Under the pieces are notes generated by a model. The model was not told the origin of the DNA and made no database searches. It saw only the letters and a list, made by a program, of their open reading frames with translations. 54,687 nt of DNA from Viridibacillus sp050279675. Its GTDB lineage: Bacteria > Bacillota > Bacilli > Bacillales_A > Planococcaceae. The stretch spans positions 1 to 54,687 of the forward strand of contig NZ_JBNNUK010000022.1 in NCBI RefSeq assembly GCF_050279675.1. Reading direction: 5' to 3'. Position numbers and translations under genes: made by a program. Positions 8,084-17,910 of this stretch are shown piece by piece (position 1 is the first letter of the stretch; the number at the start of each line of letters is the position of its first letter).

Positions 8084-9013
8084 TTAGTCGTCAAAGTGGT
8101 AAAGAGGCGTACTTAAGTATCTTTCTCCATTCGATGGAAGAATCGCTAAAACGTTTTTACCTTTACCAAGACGTTTTGCTGTTTCGATTGCTGCGAAAAT
8201 AGCTGCTCCAGATGAAATACCACCTAATACACCTTCTTCTTTAGCAATTTTACGAGCTGTATCAAATGCAGCGTCATTTTCCACTGGGAAGATCGAAGTA
8301 TAGATTTCCGTATTCAACACTTTTGGAATAAAACCTGCTCCGATCCCTTGAATTTTATGAGGTCCCGGTTGTGCCCCAGCTAGAACTTGAGAATCTTTTG
8401 GTTCTACTGCAATAATTTCAATTTCAGGATATTTTTCTTTTAATACTTCTCCTACACCTGTAATTGTACCACCAGTACCAACACCAGCAATAAATGCATC
8501 GAGATTTAAGCCATCAAATGCTTCAACTATTTCTGGACCAGTTGTTACACGGTGAACTTCAGCGTTTGAAGGGTTTTCAAATTGTTGAGGAACAAACCAG
8601 CCATTTTGTTCAGAAAGCTCATTTGCCTTTGCAATTGCACCTTTCATCCCTTCAGCGCCAGGTGTTAAAACAAGATCCGCTCCGTAAGCACGTAGTAAAT
8701 TGCGACGTTCCATACTCATTGTATCAGGCATTACTAACACTGCTTTATATCCCTTAGCAGCTGCTACCATTGCAAGACCAATACCAGTATTACCACTTGT
8801 CGGCTCAATTAATGTGCTTCCCTCTTTTAACTTACCAGCTTTTTCAGCAGCTTCAATCATCGCTAAAGCAATACGGTCCTTAACACTACTGCCCGGATTA
8901 AAGTATTCTAGTTTTACGTAAACATTCCCATCATTCGGTCCTGTAACATTATTCAATTTCACGATTGGCGTTTTACCAATTAAATCTGTTACTGAATTAA
9001 CTAATCTACTCAT
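8084..9013 (-). CDS. cysK: Cysteine synthase A (O-acetylserine thiol-lyase)
   Basis: A cytosolic PLP enzyme that makes cysteine from O-acetylserine and sulfide. The 309-residue product has the PLP lysine in PGSSVKDRIA (Lys44), the substrate-loop EPTSGNTGIG, and the phosphate-binding GTGGTITG. The C-terminus ends in YHFDD; the end of the family often docks in CysE-type partners. It stands alone with its own promoter and terminator. In Bacillus cysK is controlled by CymR, but I could not confirm an operator here. Confidence 0.95.
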   Translation of the reverse strand: MSRLVNSVTDLIGKTPIVKLNNVTGPNDGNVYVKLEYFNPGSSVKDRIALAMIEAAEKAGKLKEGSTLIEPTSGNTGIGLAMVAAAKGYKAVLVMPDTMSMERRNLLRAYGADLVLTPGAEGMKGAIAKANELSEQNGWFVPQQFENPSNAEVHRVTTGPEIVEAFDGLNLDAFIAGVGTGGTITGVGEVLKEKYPEIEIIAVEPKDSQVLAGAQPGPHKIQGIGAGFIPKVLNTEIYTSIFPVENDAAFDTARKIAKEEGVLGGISSGAAIFAAIETAKRLGKGKNVLAILPSNGERYLSTPLYHFDD

Positions 9014-9064
9014 CTTTTACTCACTCCTAATTCCTAGTAATTTTATAGGTTTTAAATTATCTTA

Positions 9065-9094
9065 ATTTTACAACCTATTGGTTACGTTTGTCAA
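9065..9094 (-). promoter_or_regulatory. cysK promoter
   Basis: TTGACA (9089-9094) and TAAAAT (9065-9070) lie 18 bp apart on the minus strand, about 50 bases before the cysK start. A small palindrome, AACCAATAGGTT, lies in the spacer and could be an operator; which regulator binds it cannot be told from the sequence. Confidence 0.6.
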
Positions 9095-9211
9095 ATGAAA
9101 AACTATTTACTCTACTAAAAATGCAAACTATATTCCTAAGTAACAAATCCCACCAATGAACCCTAAGATCATTCCTTATAGACGTGTATATTCATTCCAC
9201 TCATGTAAAAT

Positions 9212-9251
9212 AAAAAAGACTACTCTACAATTAGTATGTGCAGAGTAGTCT
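9212..9251 (-). terminator. hslO terminator
   Basis: A perfect 10-bp stem (AGACTACTCT with AGAGTAGTCT) is followed on the minus strand by a U-run. It lies about 125 bases beyond the hslO stop, so the transcript would have an unusually long 3' end. Confidence 0.75.
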
Positions 9252-9375
9252 AGATATCATTATTTTATAAGTCTTTATCATGCATCAATATGTCTTCACA
9301 ATATAAATGTTTCGGCATTTAATTAAGATACAGACTAATTTAAATTACATTCTTCAGAATAGATTTACTAACATT

Positions 9376-10257
9376 TTAAGAATTTATTTCTGTTATGAAT
9401 CCTTCTAATTCTTCTTTTGAGTATTGGTACTTTTCTTGACAGAAGTGACAATGAGCTTCTGCTTTTCCATCTTCTTCGATCATATCACGTATTTCTTTTT
9501 CACCTAAGCTAATGATAGCTGCGCCAAAACGTTCTTTTGAACAACTACATTCAAATTTCACAGGCAATGTATCTAGCATTTGAACATTATCTTCACCTAA
9601 TACGGCTTTTAAGATTTCTTCAGGTGTGAAACCTTTTTGAATCATTTTAGAAACCGGTTCGATTTTCGATAATTGGTTTTCAATTTGCGTAATGGTTTCA
9701 TCATCTACACCAGGTAGAAGTTGTATGATAAATCCGCCAGCCGCCAGAATAGAATCATCTGTATTTACCAAAACACCAAGACCTACTGATGAAGGTACCT
9801 GTTCAGATGTAGCAAAATAATATGTGAAATCTTCTGCAATTTCCCCAGAAACAATCGGCACTTGTCCAGAGAAGAAGTCACGTAAACCTAAGTCTTTCAC
9901 AACTGTTAATGCACCTTCAGTACCAACAGCTCGGCGCACATCTAGTTTTCCTTGAGGATTCAAATCAAATTCTACATGCGGATTTGTAACATAACCACGA
10001 ACTTCACCTTGTGCATTCGCGTCTACGATCATCGAACCAATTGGTCCATTACCTTCAACTTTAACAGTGATTTTATCTTCACCTTTTAACATAGCACCCA
10101 TCATCACTGATGCAGTCATTGTACGACCAAGTGCCGCAGAAGTTGTTGGCCAAGTATCATGACGACGTTGTGCTTCCCCAACCGTTTCAGTTGTACTCAC
10201 AGCAAATGCACGCACACTATTATTAAACCCTAACGCTCTTACTAAATAATCTCCCAC
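9376..10257 (-). CDS. hslO: Redox-regulated chaperone Hsp33
   Basis: Hsp33 is a cytosolic holdase activated by oxidation, which frees zinc from four cysteines and unfolds the C-terminal switch. All four are present: Cys237 and Cys239 (CSC) and Cys270 and Cys273 (CHFC). The 293-residue length is normal. The start is GTG at 10257 after a GAGGAA ribosome site. It lies 18 bases downstream of coaX and is probably co-transcribed with it. Confidence 0.95.
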   Translation of the reverse strand: MGDYLVRALGFNNSVRAFAVSTTETVGEAQRRHDTWPTTSAALGRTMTASVMMGAMLKGEDKITVKVEGNGPIGSMIVDANAQGEVRGYVTNPHVEFDLNPQGKLDVRRAVGTEGALTVVKDLGLRDFFSGQVPIVSGEIAEDFTYYFATSEQVPSSVGLGVLVNTDDSILAAGGFIIQLLPGVDDETITQIENQLSKIEPVSKMIQKGFTPEEILKAVLGEDNVQMLDTLPVKFECSCSKERFGAAIISLGEKEIRDMIEEDGKAEAHCHFCQEKYQYSKEELEGFITEINS

Positions 10258-10275
10258 TCTTATATTCCTCTTTTC

Positions 10276-11040
10276 TTATTGATTTCTCTTATATATTATA
10301 CGCAGTCCCTTTAAAGTTAAAAATGGATCAACAATATCGATAATTGTTGATTCTTTCGCAATCAATGAAGCAAGTCCACCCGTTGCAATTACAAGTGGTT
10401 CCTTCTTATTCTGCACCTTCATTCGACTAACGATACCTTCTACTTGTCCAACATAACCGTACACGATACCGGATTGCATAGCAGATACCGTATTCTTTCC
10501 AATAACATTACCAGGTCGCATAATTTCAACACGCGGCAATTTAGAAGCACGTGCAAATAATGCTTCTGTTGAAATATTAATACCAGGCGCAATTGCCCCA
10601 CCCATATAGTCACCTTTATCATTCAAATAACAATAGGTTGTTGCCGTACCGAAATCTACAATAATCAGTGGCGATTCATACTCATGAAGTGCAGCTACAG
10701 CATTCACAATACGATCAGCACCAACTTCCCTCGGATTTTCATATTTGATATTCAGACCTGTTTTCACACCAGGTCCAACAATCAATGGCTCTAGAGAAAA
10801 ATACTTACGACACATTGCCTCTAGTGAAAACATTATCGGAGGCACTACTGAAGAAATAATAATACCATCTATATCAGCAAAAGATAAATCCACATGTGTG
10901 AACAATGATTTAACCTGCATTGCATATTCATCTTCTGTCTTATGCGGGTCAGTTTCCATACGCCAATGATGCATAAGTTTGTCATCGTTAAATATACCAA
11001 GGGAAATATTCGTATTCCCAGTATCCATTACTAAAATCAT
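10276..11040 (-). CDS. coaX: Type III pantothenate kinase
   Basis: CoaX phosphorylates pantothenate in the first step of coenzyme A synthesis; the type III enzyme uses an ASKHA actin-like fold and needs a monovalent cation. The 254-residue product begins ILVMDTGNTN, the P-loop-like phosphate-1 motif, and has GADRIVNA and VDFGTATT further on. I chose the ATG at 11040; an in-frame GTG five codons upstream overlaps the GTGAGG ribosome site. It sits between ftsH and hslO as in Bacillus. Confidence 0.94.
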   Translation of the reverse strand: MILVMDTGNTNISLGIFNDDKLMHHWRMETDPHKTEDEYAMQVKSLFTHVDLSFADIDGIIISSVVPPIMFSLEAMCRKYFSLEPLIVGPGVKTGLNIKYENPREVGADRIVNAVAALHEYESPLIIVDFGTATTYCYLNDKGDYMGGAIAPGINISTEALFARASKLPRVEIMRPGNVIGKNTVSAMQSGIVYGYVGQVEGIVSRMKVQNKKEPLVIATGGLASLIAKESTIIDIVDPFLTLKGLRIIYKRNQ

Positions 11041-11097
11041 CAACCCAAGCCTCACTTACATACAGTTTTCTGAAAGAATCATAACATATTTTGGCCT

Positions 11098-11146
11098 AAT
11101 AAAAGAAGCTGATTGCCTTATGCGTACACAAAGGTCAATCAGCTTC
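11098..11146 (-). terminator. ftsH terminator
   Basis: GAAGCTGATT (11105-11114) pairs with AATCAGCTTC (11137-11146), extended by an inner CCTT/AAGG, and UUUUAUU follows on the minus strand. It lies 15 bases after the ftsH stop. Confidence 0.8.
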
Positions 11147-11160
11147 TAATTTAATAGCTA

Positions 11161-13182
11161 TTATTTTCGTTCTTCTTGAATACCATCATTTGATGTTCCA
11201 TCCTGCTTTTCAGTAGGTAGGTCACTTGATGTTGGATCAGCAGTTCCAAATACATCAAGCTTTTCTTCTTTAACTAAAGTTACATTTTTAGATTCATTAC
11301 TTTCAAGTACTAGATCAGCTTTTTTACCATTACTTTGGTTATAAGGTCTGTCTGGCAATTTCCCATGATCTTTTAGATGTTGAATCTGTTCTGCATCTAA
11401 TGTTTCAACTTCAAGTAAAGTTGTAGCAATTAAATTTAGAAGATCACGATTTTCAGTAAGAATACGTTTTGTACGGTCATATTGCTCTTTTACCATACTT
11501 TGCATCTCTTGATCAATTTCGTAAGCAATTTTATCTGAATAGTTTTGTTCAGAATTGATATCTCGACCTAAGAAGACGTTGCCCCCTTGGCTTGAACCAA
11601 ATTGCAATTGACCAAGTTTATCACTCATACCGTATTCGGTAACCATTGAGCGAATAATACTTGTTACGCGTTGGAAGTCATTATGAGCGCCTGTTGAAAC
11701 TTCACCAAAGACGATATCCTCAGCTACACGTCCACCAAGTAAACCTGCTACTTTATCAAGAAGCTCCGGTTTAGTCATGAAGTAACGATCTTCTTTTGGA
11801 AGCATTACAGCGTAACCGCCAGCTTGACCACGAGGTACAATTGTTACTTTATGAACTTTTTCAGCCTCATCCAATATTAATCCAATCACAACGTGTCCTG
11901 CTTCATGGTATGCAACAATATTACGTTCTTTTTGTGAAATGACACGACTCGTTTTAGCAACACCAGCAATTACACGGTCTGTTGCTTCATCGATATCTCC
12001 CATGTCTATTTTCTTCTTATTCGTACGAGCAGCGACAAGCGCGGCTTCGTTTAATAAGTTTTCTAAATCTGCACCAGAGAATCCTGGTGTACGTTGAGCA
12101 ATTGCTTTTAGGTCCACTGATTCGTCTAAAGGTTTTTTACGAGCGTGTACTTTAAGAACCGCTTCACGACCTTTTACATCTGGGCGTCCAACTGTAATTT
12201 GACGGTCAAAACGACCTGGACGTAATAATGCAGGATCTAGAATGTCTGGGCGGTTCGTTGCAGCAACGATAATAATACCTTCGTTTTCACCGAAACCATC
12301 CATTTCAACAAGTAATTGGTTTAATGTTTGTTCACGTTCATCATGACCGCCACCTAAGCCTGCGCCACGTTGACGACCAACTGCATCAATTTCATCGATG
12401 AATATGATACATGGTGCGTTTTTCTTCGCGTTTTCGAATAAATCACGAACACGTGAAGCCCCCACACCAACAAACATTTCAACGAAGTCAGAACCACTAA
12501 TAGAGAAGAATGGTACACCAGCTTCACCGGCTACCGCACGTGCTAGTAAAGTTTTACCAGTACCAGGAGGTCCTACAAGTAGAATCCCCTTCGGAATACG
12601 CGCTCCAATATCATTGAACTTAGTAGGATCTTTTAGGAAATCTACTACTTCTACAAGTTCTTGTTTTTCTTCGTCGGCGCCAGCTACATCTGTAAAACGA
12701 ACTTTTTTCTTCTGATCGTCATACAGCTTAGCTTTACTTTTCCCGAAGCTCATTACACGATTACCGCCACCTTGTGCCTGGTTCAATAAGAAGAAGAACA
12801 GGATAAAGATGATGATGAATGGAATAATTCCAGTAAAGAACTGAATCCATCCGCTCGTTTCAGGAGCAGGTAAAAAGTTGATTTTCGAGTTGTTTTTTGC
12901 CGCAGCATCAATTTTATCCATTACTGCTTGGTTATCACGAGGTATAGTCGTTACGAAAGATTCACCTTTTTTGTAACCCTCTAATTCACCTTTAACGACA
13001 TAAACCAATTTGTCAGGCTGTAACTCCGCACGGGTTACTTTGCCTTTATCTAGTGCTGTTATAAACTCGTGATACTGTATTTCTTTCGTCGGTTGGTTCG
13101 AGTTATTAAACGTACCAAAAATCCCGATGATCACGAGGAAAATTAATAAATATAATATGGTGTATCGAAATATTCGATTCAT
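11161..13182 (-). CDS. ftsH: ATP-dependent zinc metalloprotease FtsH
   Basis: A membrane-anchored AAA+ protease that degrades membrane and regulatory proteins and is needed for sporulation in Bacillus. Two membrane segments (about 6-26 and 113-134) flank an extracytoplasmic part. The AAA+ domain has Walker A GPPGTGKT (204-211), Walker B IIFIDEID and the second region of homology; the zinc site is HEAGH (426-430). I chose the ATG at 13182, 6 bases after AGGAGG; an upstream in-frame start would overlap that site. The acidic tail is not conserved. Confidence 0.96.
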   Translation of the reverse strand: MNRIFRYTILYLLIFLVIIGIFGTFNNSNQPTKEIQYHEFITALDKGKVTRAELQPDKLVYVVKGELEGYKKGESFVTTIPRDNQAVMDKIDAAAKNNSKINFLPAPETSGWIQFFTGIIPFIIIFILFFFLLNQAQGGGNRVMSFGKSKAKLYDDQKKKVRFTDVAGADEEKQELVEVVDFLKDPTKFNDIGARIPKGILLVGPPGTGKTLLARAVAGEAGVPFFSISGSDFVEMFVGVGASRVRDLFENAKKNAPCIIFIDEIDAVGRQRGAGLGGGHDEREQTLNQLLVEMDGFGENEGIIIVAATNRPDILDPALLRPGRFDRQITVGRPDVKGREAVLKVHARKKPLDESVDLKAIAQRTPGFSGADLENLLNEAALVAARTNKKKIDMGDIDEATDRVIAGVAKTSRVISQKERNIVAYHEAGHVVIGLILDEAEKVHKVTIVPRGQAGGYAVMLPKEDRYFMTKPELLDKVAGLLGGRVAEDIVFGEVSTGAHNDFQRVTSIIRSMVTEYGMSDKLGQLQFGSSQGGNVFLGRDINSEQNYSDKIAYEIDQEMQSMVKEQYDRTKRILTENRDLLNLIATTLLEVETLDAEQIQHLKDHGKLPDRPYNQSNGKKADLVLESNESKNVTLVKEEKLDVFGTADPTSSDLPTEKQDGTSNDGIQEERK

Positions 13183-13311
13183 CCCCAGCCTCCTCACAAG
13201 GTAAACAGAAAAACTATAGTAAATCTTAACATATGAACATTAAGGCGTACAACGAAAAGCATTTGTAAAAAGAAGTTTCAATGTAAAATTGTCAAAATTT
13301 TAACATTGTTA

Positions 13312-13854
13312 TTAAAATGAATAAACTTCTTTCTTTAACACCCCAATGTATGGTAAGTTACGGTATTTTTCTGCGTAGTCTAATCCATATCCCACAACAA
13401 ATGCATCTGGTACTTCAAAACCTACAAAGTCAGCTTTTAAGTCTACTTTGCGACCAGTTGGTTTATCTAATAATGTAACGATTTTAATTGATTTTGCTTT
13501 GCGATATTTGAAAAGGTCTACTAAGTAGCTTAGCGTCAAACCACTATCAATAATATCTTCTACTATTAAAATATCGCGACCTTCAACACTTGTGTTTAAG
13601 TCTTTGACAATTTTCACTTCACCAGAAGATACAGTTGCATTACCGTAACTAGTTACATCCATAAAATCTACTTCAACGTAAGTGTCAATTCGTTTCATTA
13701 AATCAGCCATAAACGGCATCGCACCTTTTAGTACACCAATCATTAAAGGAAACTTCTCTTGATATTCCTCCGTTAAGGATTCCCCAATCTCACGAATTTT
13801 AACTTGTAAATCTTCCTCTGAAATTAATACTTTTTCGATGTCTTTTTGAAGCAT
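13312..13854 (-). CDS. hpt: Hypoxanthine-guanine phosphoribosyltransferase
   Basis: HprT salvages hypoxanthine and guanine with PRPP to form IMP and GMP. The 180-residue product has the PRPP-binding motif VEDIIDSGLTL and the purine-contacting VGYGLDYAEKYRNLPYIGVL at its C-terminus. A start ten codons upstream is open, but AAGGAGG sits 7 bases before the ATG at 13854 and the length then matches B. subtilis. As in Bacillus it lies between tilS and ftsH, a linkage in which TilS and HprT are reported to activate ftsH; that role here is inference. Confidence 0.95.
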   Translation of the reverse strand: MLQKDIEKVLISEEDLQVKIREIGESLTEEYQEKFPLMIGVLKGAMPFMADLMKRIDTYVEVDFMDVTSYGNATVSSGEVKIVKDLNTSVEGRDILIVEDIIDSGLTLSYLVDLFKYRKAKSIKIVTLLDKPTGRKVDLKADFVGFEVPDAFVVGYGLDYAEKYRNLPYIGVLKKEVYSF

Positions 13855-13883
13855 CTTAGTTCCTCCTTGATTGTATATAGACA

Positions 13884-15296
13884 CTACAAAGTTTGTTGAT
13901 CTACGATGAAGAATGCATCATCAGTAGAACGTTCGCTATAAGAAAAACAATTACCTATACGAAGACCAGGAAGTGCAATAACCTCATTTTCTTGCGTAAC
14001 AATAACCGGCCATTCATCTCTAAGCGCCATTGGTACCTTCTCGTCAATAAAAATACGAGATATGCGCTTATGTTGATTCAAGCCGAGTAAATTGATGCGG
14101 TCTCCATTCATTCTAGTTCGGACATATAACGGCAATGACAGCAACTCAATTTGAAAAAAATACGTCTTTGCGGACGGGGTAGTATCAGATGGCCTTTCAT
14201 CAGATAGCTTTCCTATGTATACACGCAAATTGTTCGTCAAATTCGTCCATGTATTAAGCGTAACCATTAAAGGCGACTTTTCTACACTTGAAATTTGTTT
14301 TTTCTTGATAATTAGCTCATCATATTGACGAATTGCTACAACACCTTTTGGTAAATGCAAAATTGCATTTCCAGCCATTGATGAAGTCTGTTCGAGAATA
14401 GAGTTCCAAAGAGTATAACTTTGTACAATGGTTGTATCTTTATATAGATATTTTAATAGTAGTAGAATGATTCTTCTTTGTAAAGCGAGTGGCTTATTTT
14501 GGAATGCTTTTATGCAAATTCCCCATGAATCTTCATTTATTTTAGCCACAACTTCATGAAAAGCATCTTGCGCTAAACTTCGCAATAAATCTTCATCAGC
14601 TTGTGCCCTTTCAGTATACTGACGAACTGCATCAGCAACACGTGGATTTTCACCCTCTAATAACGGCACAACATGATGGCGAATTCGATTACGTGTATAA
14701 GAATCCTTTTTGTTACTAGAATCTTCTCGATAAACCTGTTCGTTTCGTTGTAAATAAGTATGAATTTCATTCTTTGTTACAGATAAAAATGGACGTATTA
14801 GATGCCCATTTGCAAATGGGCGATCTCTTTTTATACCAGTAAGACCAGAAGCACTTGAGCCTCTTGTAAGCGCCATAATGACACTTTCTACTTGATCATC
14901 TGCATGATGCGCAACAACAAGATGCGTACTTGAACTTTCTAACATGATTTTCTCGAAATAACTATAACGCTCTCTACGGCATATAGCCTGTAGATTCCCT
15001 TTCTCACGTTGTAAAATTTCAGGAATAGGTATATCAATAGCATAAACAGGAATGTCATGCTCTTTGCAAAAAGCTTCAACAAATCGACGATCCCCTTCAG
15101 CATCTTCCCCACGCAACATATGATTCACATGAATCGCTGCAACGGAGACACCCAGTCGGTCCTTCTCTTTATACAAAAAATGCAGAAGCGCCATTGAATC
15201 AGCACCCCCCGAACAAGCTACGAGAAGACGGTCACCTTCATTACATAAATGATACTGCTTCATGTATTGATAAGCTTTTTGTTCGAGTTGTTCCAT
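13884..15296 (-). CDS. tilS: tRNA(Ile)-lysidine synthase
   Basis: TilS modifies the wobble cytidine of tRNA-Ile(CAU) to lysidine, so that it reads AUA codons and is charged with isoleucine. The 470-residue product has the N-type PP-loop SGGADS (29-34) and the following HVNHMLRG, then substrate-binding and C-terminal domains of normal size. It starts 16 bases after spoIIE ends; the yabS and yabT genes that separate them in B. subtilis are missing. Confidence 0.95.
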   Translation of the reverse strand: MEQLEQKAYQYMKQYHLCNEGDRLLVACSGGADSMALLHFLYKEKDRLGVSVAAIHVNHMLRGEDAEGDRRFVEAFCKEHDIPVYAIDIPIPEILQREKGNLQAICRRERYSYFEKIMLESSSTHLVVAHHADDQVESVIMALTRGSSASGLTGIKRDRPFANGHLIRPFLSVTKNEIHTYLQRNEQVYREDSSNKKDSYTRNRIRHHVVPLLEGENPRVADAVRQYTERAQADEDLLRSLAQDAFHEVVAKINEDSWGICIKAFQNKPLALQRRIILLLLKYLYKDTTIVQSYTLWNSILEQTSSMAGNAILHLPKGVVAIRQYDELIIKKKQISSVEKSPLMVTLNTWTNLTNNLRVYIGKLSDERPSDTTPSAKTYFFQIELLSLPLYVRTRMNGDRINLLGLNQHKRISRIFIDEKVPMALRDEWPVIVTQENEVIALPGLRIGNCFSYSERSTDDAFFIVDQQTL

Positions 15297-15312
15297 CTTC
15301 TCACCTCATTCA

Positions 15313-17727
15313 CTATCTTACCATTCTTTGCTCAGAAATAGCCGCCGAAGATGGTTTAAATAAAGACCAATTCGATATTTTATGTTCAATGCGAATTGCT
15401 ACGAGTGTACAATCATCATTTGGTACATCCGGACCTCGAAATGCACGTATAACAGATGCACACATATCCTCAGCTGGACAATTCTCTAGCTCGCGTAAAT
15501 GACGAATTAGTTTACTTTCCTGCTCTTCCCAAGGCTTATTTTCAAAGAATAGACCATCTGTACACATGAAAATAATATCTCCTGCTTTTAGCGATACTTG
15601 ATCTGCTTCTACTGAAAAGGATGTCAAAAATCCTACTGGCTCACTCTTACTCTCTAGTCGAATACACTTTTCCCCTCGCACTAAATAAGTTGCCATACTC
15701 CCTGCTTTCCAAGACCATAAGGTTCCAACTTGTAAATCAACAAGTGCAAAATCCATTGTCGCGTACATATCACTATCATTTTTCAAAGACATGACATAAT
15801 GCAATGTATGCATCGCTGTTTCGGGTGCCATTTGATGGTGCATACATTCACGCATTAATCGAATGAGACGTCTGCTCTCCTGATGCGCTTTTTTACTATG
15901 TCCCATTCCATCTGATAACATAACGGCCGTAAGCCCCTGATGAAGTGGAAAAACGGCGTGTGAATCACCAGAGTAAATCGTATTCTGCTTCGAAGACGTA
16001 TATACATCATAAGACATATGGAAACGAACTGAAGATTGGAAAGTCATCTGTAAATGTGGATACGGACTGTCCTTCATAGCAGTTCGTGCGATTTCAAACG
16101 GCTCATTAAACACACTTTGTAGAATAGGTAGTACTAAGCGTTCTGCTAATGTTTGATCTGTTTCCCACATGGCCTTTTTCTCTGGTAAACAGCAAACAAT
16201 CTTTCGATTCCCTGCCTCATTTGATAAAATATCTACTTGAAAATGTTCGATACCAGCAAGCTTTAGCTCTTCTGATAGTTCGTCCTCTTTATGTTGAAAA
16301 GAGACTGCTTCTCCCGTCATATCATTCATCACCATATCGATATGTTGACACATATCCCTCAATTGCAAGGCAATCATCTTACGACCGTGGTAAAACTGAC
16401 CACTAAGTTGCTTTTTCGAAACCTTCTCCTCAAGCGCTGACAAAAACGGCCCGGACTTCACACATTTATAACGAATTTTCTCATCAAGCTGTAGTCTCGT
16501 CGCTGCATTCGCAGTTGCACTTGCATCCAGCCATCTCTGCGTTAGATCTGGCATCTCACTTTTGCTATTGCTCCAACATTTATCATACTTAAAACAGGAT
16601 TGGCAAACTCCGGGAGGCTGCTCTTGCCTCTCTTCCGCTACATGTCTATTCACACTCCCAAAACGATCATGTACAAGCTCTTTCATAAAATCTACGAAGT
16701 GATGGAAATCTACAAGCTTTGTATTGAGTCTTTCCGTTAACCACTTCTGCCTTTCTAAAAGCACTTCGTCTCTGTTTGGATATAGTTGATTTTGCCAATA
16801 CAGTACCCATTTCTGTGGGAAGATAAAAAATAATAGGGTAGCAAATGCAATAGACATAAAGAATGTGTAATCAAGTGGCAGTGTCGCATCATACAATGCA
16901 AAAAAGACGCTCGCCATTATGCCTCCTGTAGCAATCCAAAACTTACCGACATTTTTACAAACTCCAGCAAATAATCCTGTTACCGCGTAAACCGCCATCA
17001 TTCCACTAAAAGATAATTGAGATAAACTAAGTATCATACCTGTTAGCACTGCAACAGCTGTTGCTAATGTGACACCGCCAACTAATGCAGATACAAGTAT
17101 GAGTAAATGCATGGCAATACGCGATACTGATAAGAAGCTAAGTACAACACCATCCATAGCCGTTAATACCACAGCGCCTACGATCAATGCTGCACCGAGT
17201 CGCTCAAAAGACCATTTGGCCGTCATTAACTGATGCATCGGTAAGAAAATGAGACCCAAAAAGAGCGTCATGAAGATAGCAAGTGTACCTTCATACCCGA
17301 CGTATAGCCAAACAAGAATTGGAGGATGCCCACTATATGAAATATATTGCCAAACTATTTGAACCATCAAAATACTAAACCCGACTATTACAGGAAGTGG
17401 CAATCGTTTAAAAGGGGTTTTTAAAAGGAGTAATAAAAACAACAATTCTAATATATGAATTGTTGTTTGACCGAAACCTAATGTAAGACTTCCACACAAT
17501 CCCCCTACTAATGTCCAACTCATCCACCTTGGATATCTAGTAAATGCAATTGCTGCAATCGGTAGGAAGAATGGTACTGTTGCTTCAAATAACACGGCCT
17601 GAGATAAGTAAAAGGAACAAAATAAAAACAAAACAGATAGCCATATCCGATATTTCCCCTTAGCTACACTTGCCCATGTATTCTTAATTGCTTGATTTTG
17701 AGCTATTCCTTCATGCCACATCTTCAT
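15313..17727 (-). CDS. spoIIE: Stage II sporulation protein E
   Basis: SpoIIE is a membrane-bound PP2C-type phosphatase that dephosphorylates SpoIIAA to switch on sigma-F in the forespore and also acts with FtsZ in polar division. The 804-residue protein has about ten hydrophobic segments in its first ~310 residues, a central cysteine-containing region (near 370-385) and the C-terminal PP2C domain (about 590-790), with SDGMGHSKKA and MCTDGLFF supplying metal-binding aspartates. AGGAGGAGG lies 7 bases before the ATG. The promoter is of the Spo0A-activated kind. Confidence 0.96.
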   Translation of the reverse strand: MKMWHEGIAQNQAIKNTWASVAKGKYRIWLSVLFLFCSFYLSQAVLFEATVPFFLPIAAIAFTRYPRWMSWTLVGGLCGSLTLGFGQTTIHILELLFLLLLLKTPFKRLPLPVIVGFSILMVQIVWQYISYSGHPPILVWLYVGYEGTLAIFMTLFLGLIFLPMHQLMTAKWSFERLGAALIVGAVVLTAMDGVVLSFLSVSRIAMHLLILVSALVGGVTLATAVAVLTGMILSLSQLSFSGMMAVYAVTGLFAGVCKNVGKFWIATGGIMASVFFALYDATLPLDYTFFMSIAFATLLFFIFPQKWVLYWQNQLYPNRDEVLLERQKWLTERLNTKLVDFHHFVDFMKELVHDRFGSVNRHVAEERQEQPPGVCQSCFKYDKCWSNSKSEMPDLTQRWLDASATANAATRLQLDEKIRYKCVKSGPFLSALEEKVSKKQLSGQFYHGRKMIALQLRDMCQHIDMVMNDMTGEAVSFQHKEDELSEELKLAGIEHFQVDILSNEAGNRKIVCCLPEKKAMWETDQTLAERLVLPILQSVFNEPFEIARTAMKDSPYPHLQMTFQSSVRFHMSYDVYTSSKQNTIYSGDSHAVFPLHQGLTAVMLSDGMGHSKKAHQESRRLIRLMRECMHHQMAPETAMHTLHYVMSLKNDSDMYATMDFALVDLQVGTLWSWKAGSMATYLVRGEKCIRLESKSEPVGFLTSFSVEADQVSLKAGDIIFMCTDGLFFENKPWEEQESKLIRHLRELENCPAEDMCASVIRAFRGPDVPNDDCTLVAIRIEHKISNWSLFKPSSAAISEQRMVR

Positions 17728-17756
17728 AAAACAACCTCCTCCTGAACATTGCCACC

Positions 17757-17821
17757 ATTATAGACTGAATATTCCATAAAGTTTGTCTTTTTGTGTTTCC
17801 ACGAAAAAAAACTTTTCGACG
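17757..17821 (-). promoter_or_regulatory. spoIIE promoter, Spo0A-type with 21-bp spacing
   Basis: On the minus strand AAGACA (17784-17789) and TATAAT (17757-17762) are 21 bp apart. This odd spacing is characteristic of the Spo0A-activated spoIIE and spoIIG promoters of B. subtilis. A near-consensus 0A box, CGTCGAA (17815-17821), lies upstream where Spo0A would contact the polymerase. The call rests on spacing and gene identity. Confidence 0.6.
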
Positions 17822-17861
17822 AGAAATTGCTTTTTTTAAGAAAATATTTTCATAAAACAGC

Positions 17862-17891
17862 TTGACACTTACATACCTTATCTTGTATTAT
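17862..17891 (+). promoter_or_regulatory. tRNA operon promoter
   Basis: TTGACA (17862-17867) and TATTAT (17886-17891) lie 18 bp apart on the plus strand, with the expected start point about a dozen bases before tRNA-Met. It runs away from the divergent spoIIE promoter. Confidence 0.7.
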
Positions 17892-17910
17892 TTATTATGT
17901 TGTTTAAAAC

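Larger units (their letters stand above)
9014..9375. other. cysK-hslO intergenic region
   Basis: This 362-bp gap contains the cysK promoter and the hslO terminator and no credible gene. In B. subtilis a PrsA-like foldase gene (yacD) occupies this position; no remnant of it is recognisable here. Confidence 0.6.

Noticed and set aside
8060..9100. T-box or SAM riboswitch ahead of cysK
   Set aside because: The leader is only about 50 bases, too short for either, and no specifier-type structure is seen.
13884..13884. Longer hpt start ten codons upstream touching tilS
   Set aside because: The ATG at 13854 has an ideal AAGGAGG site and gives the exact family length; the extension would cover that site.
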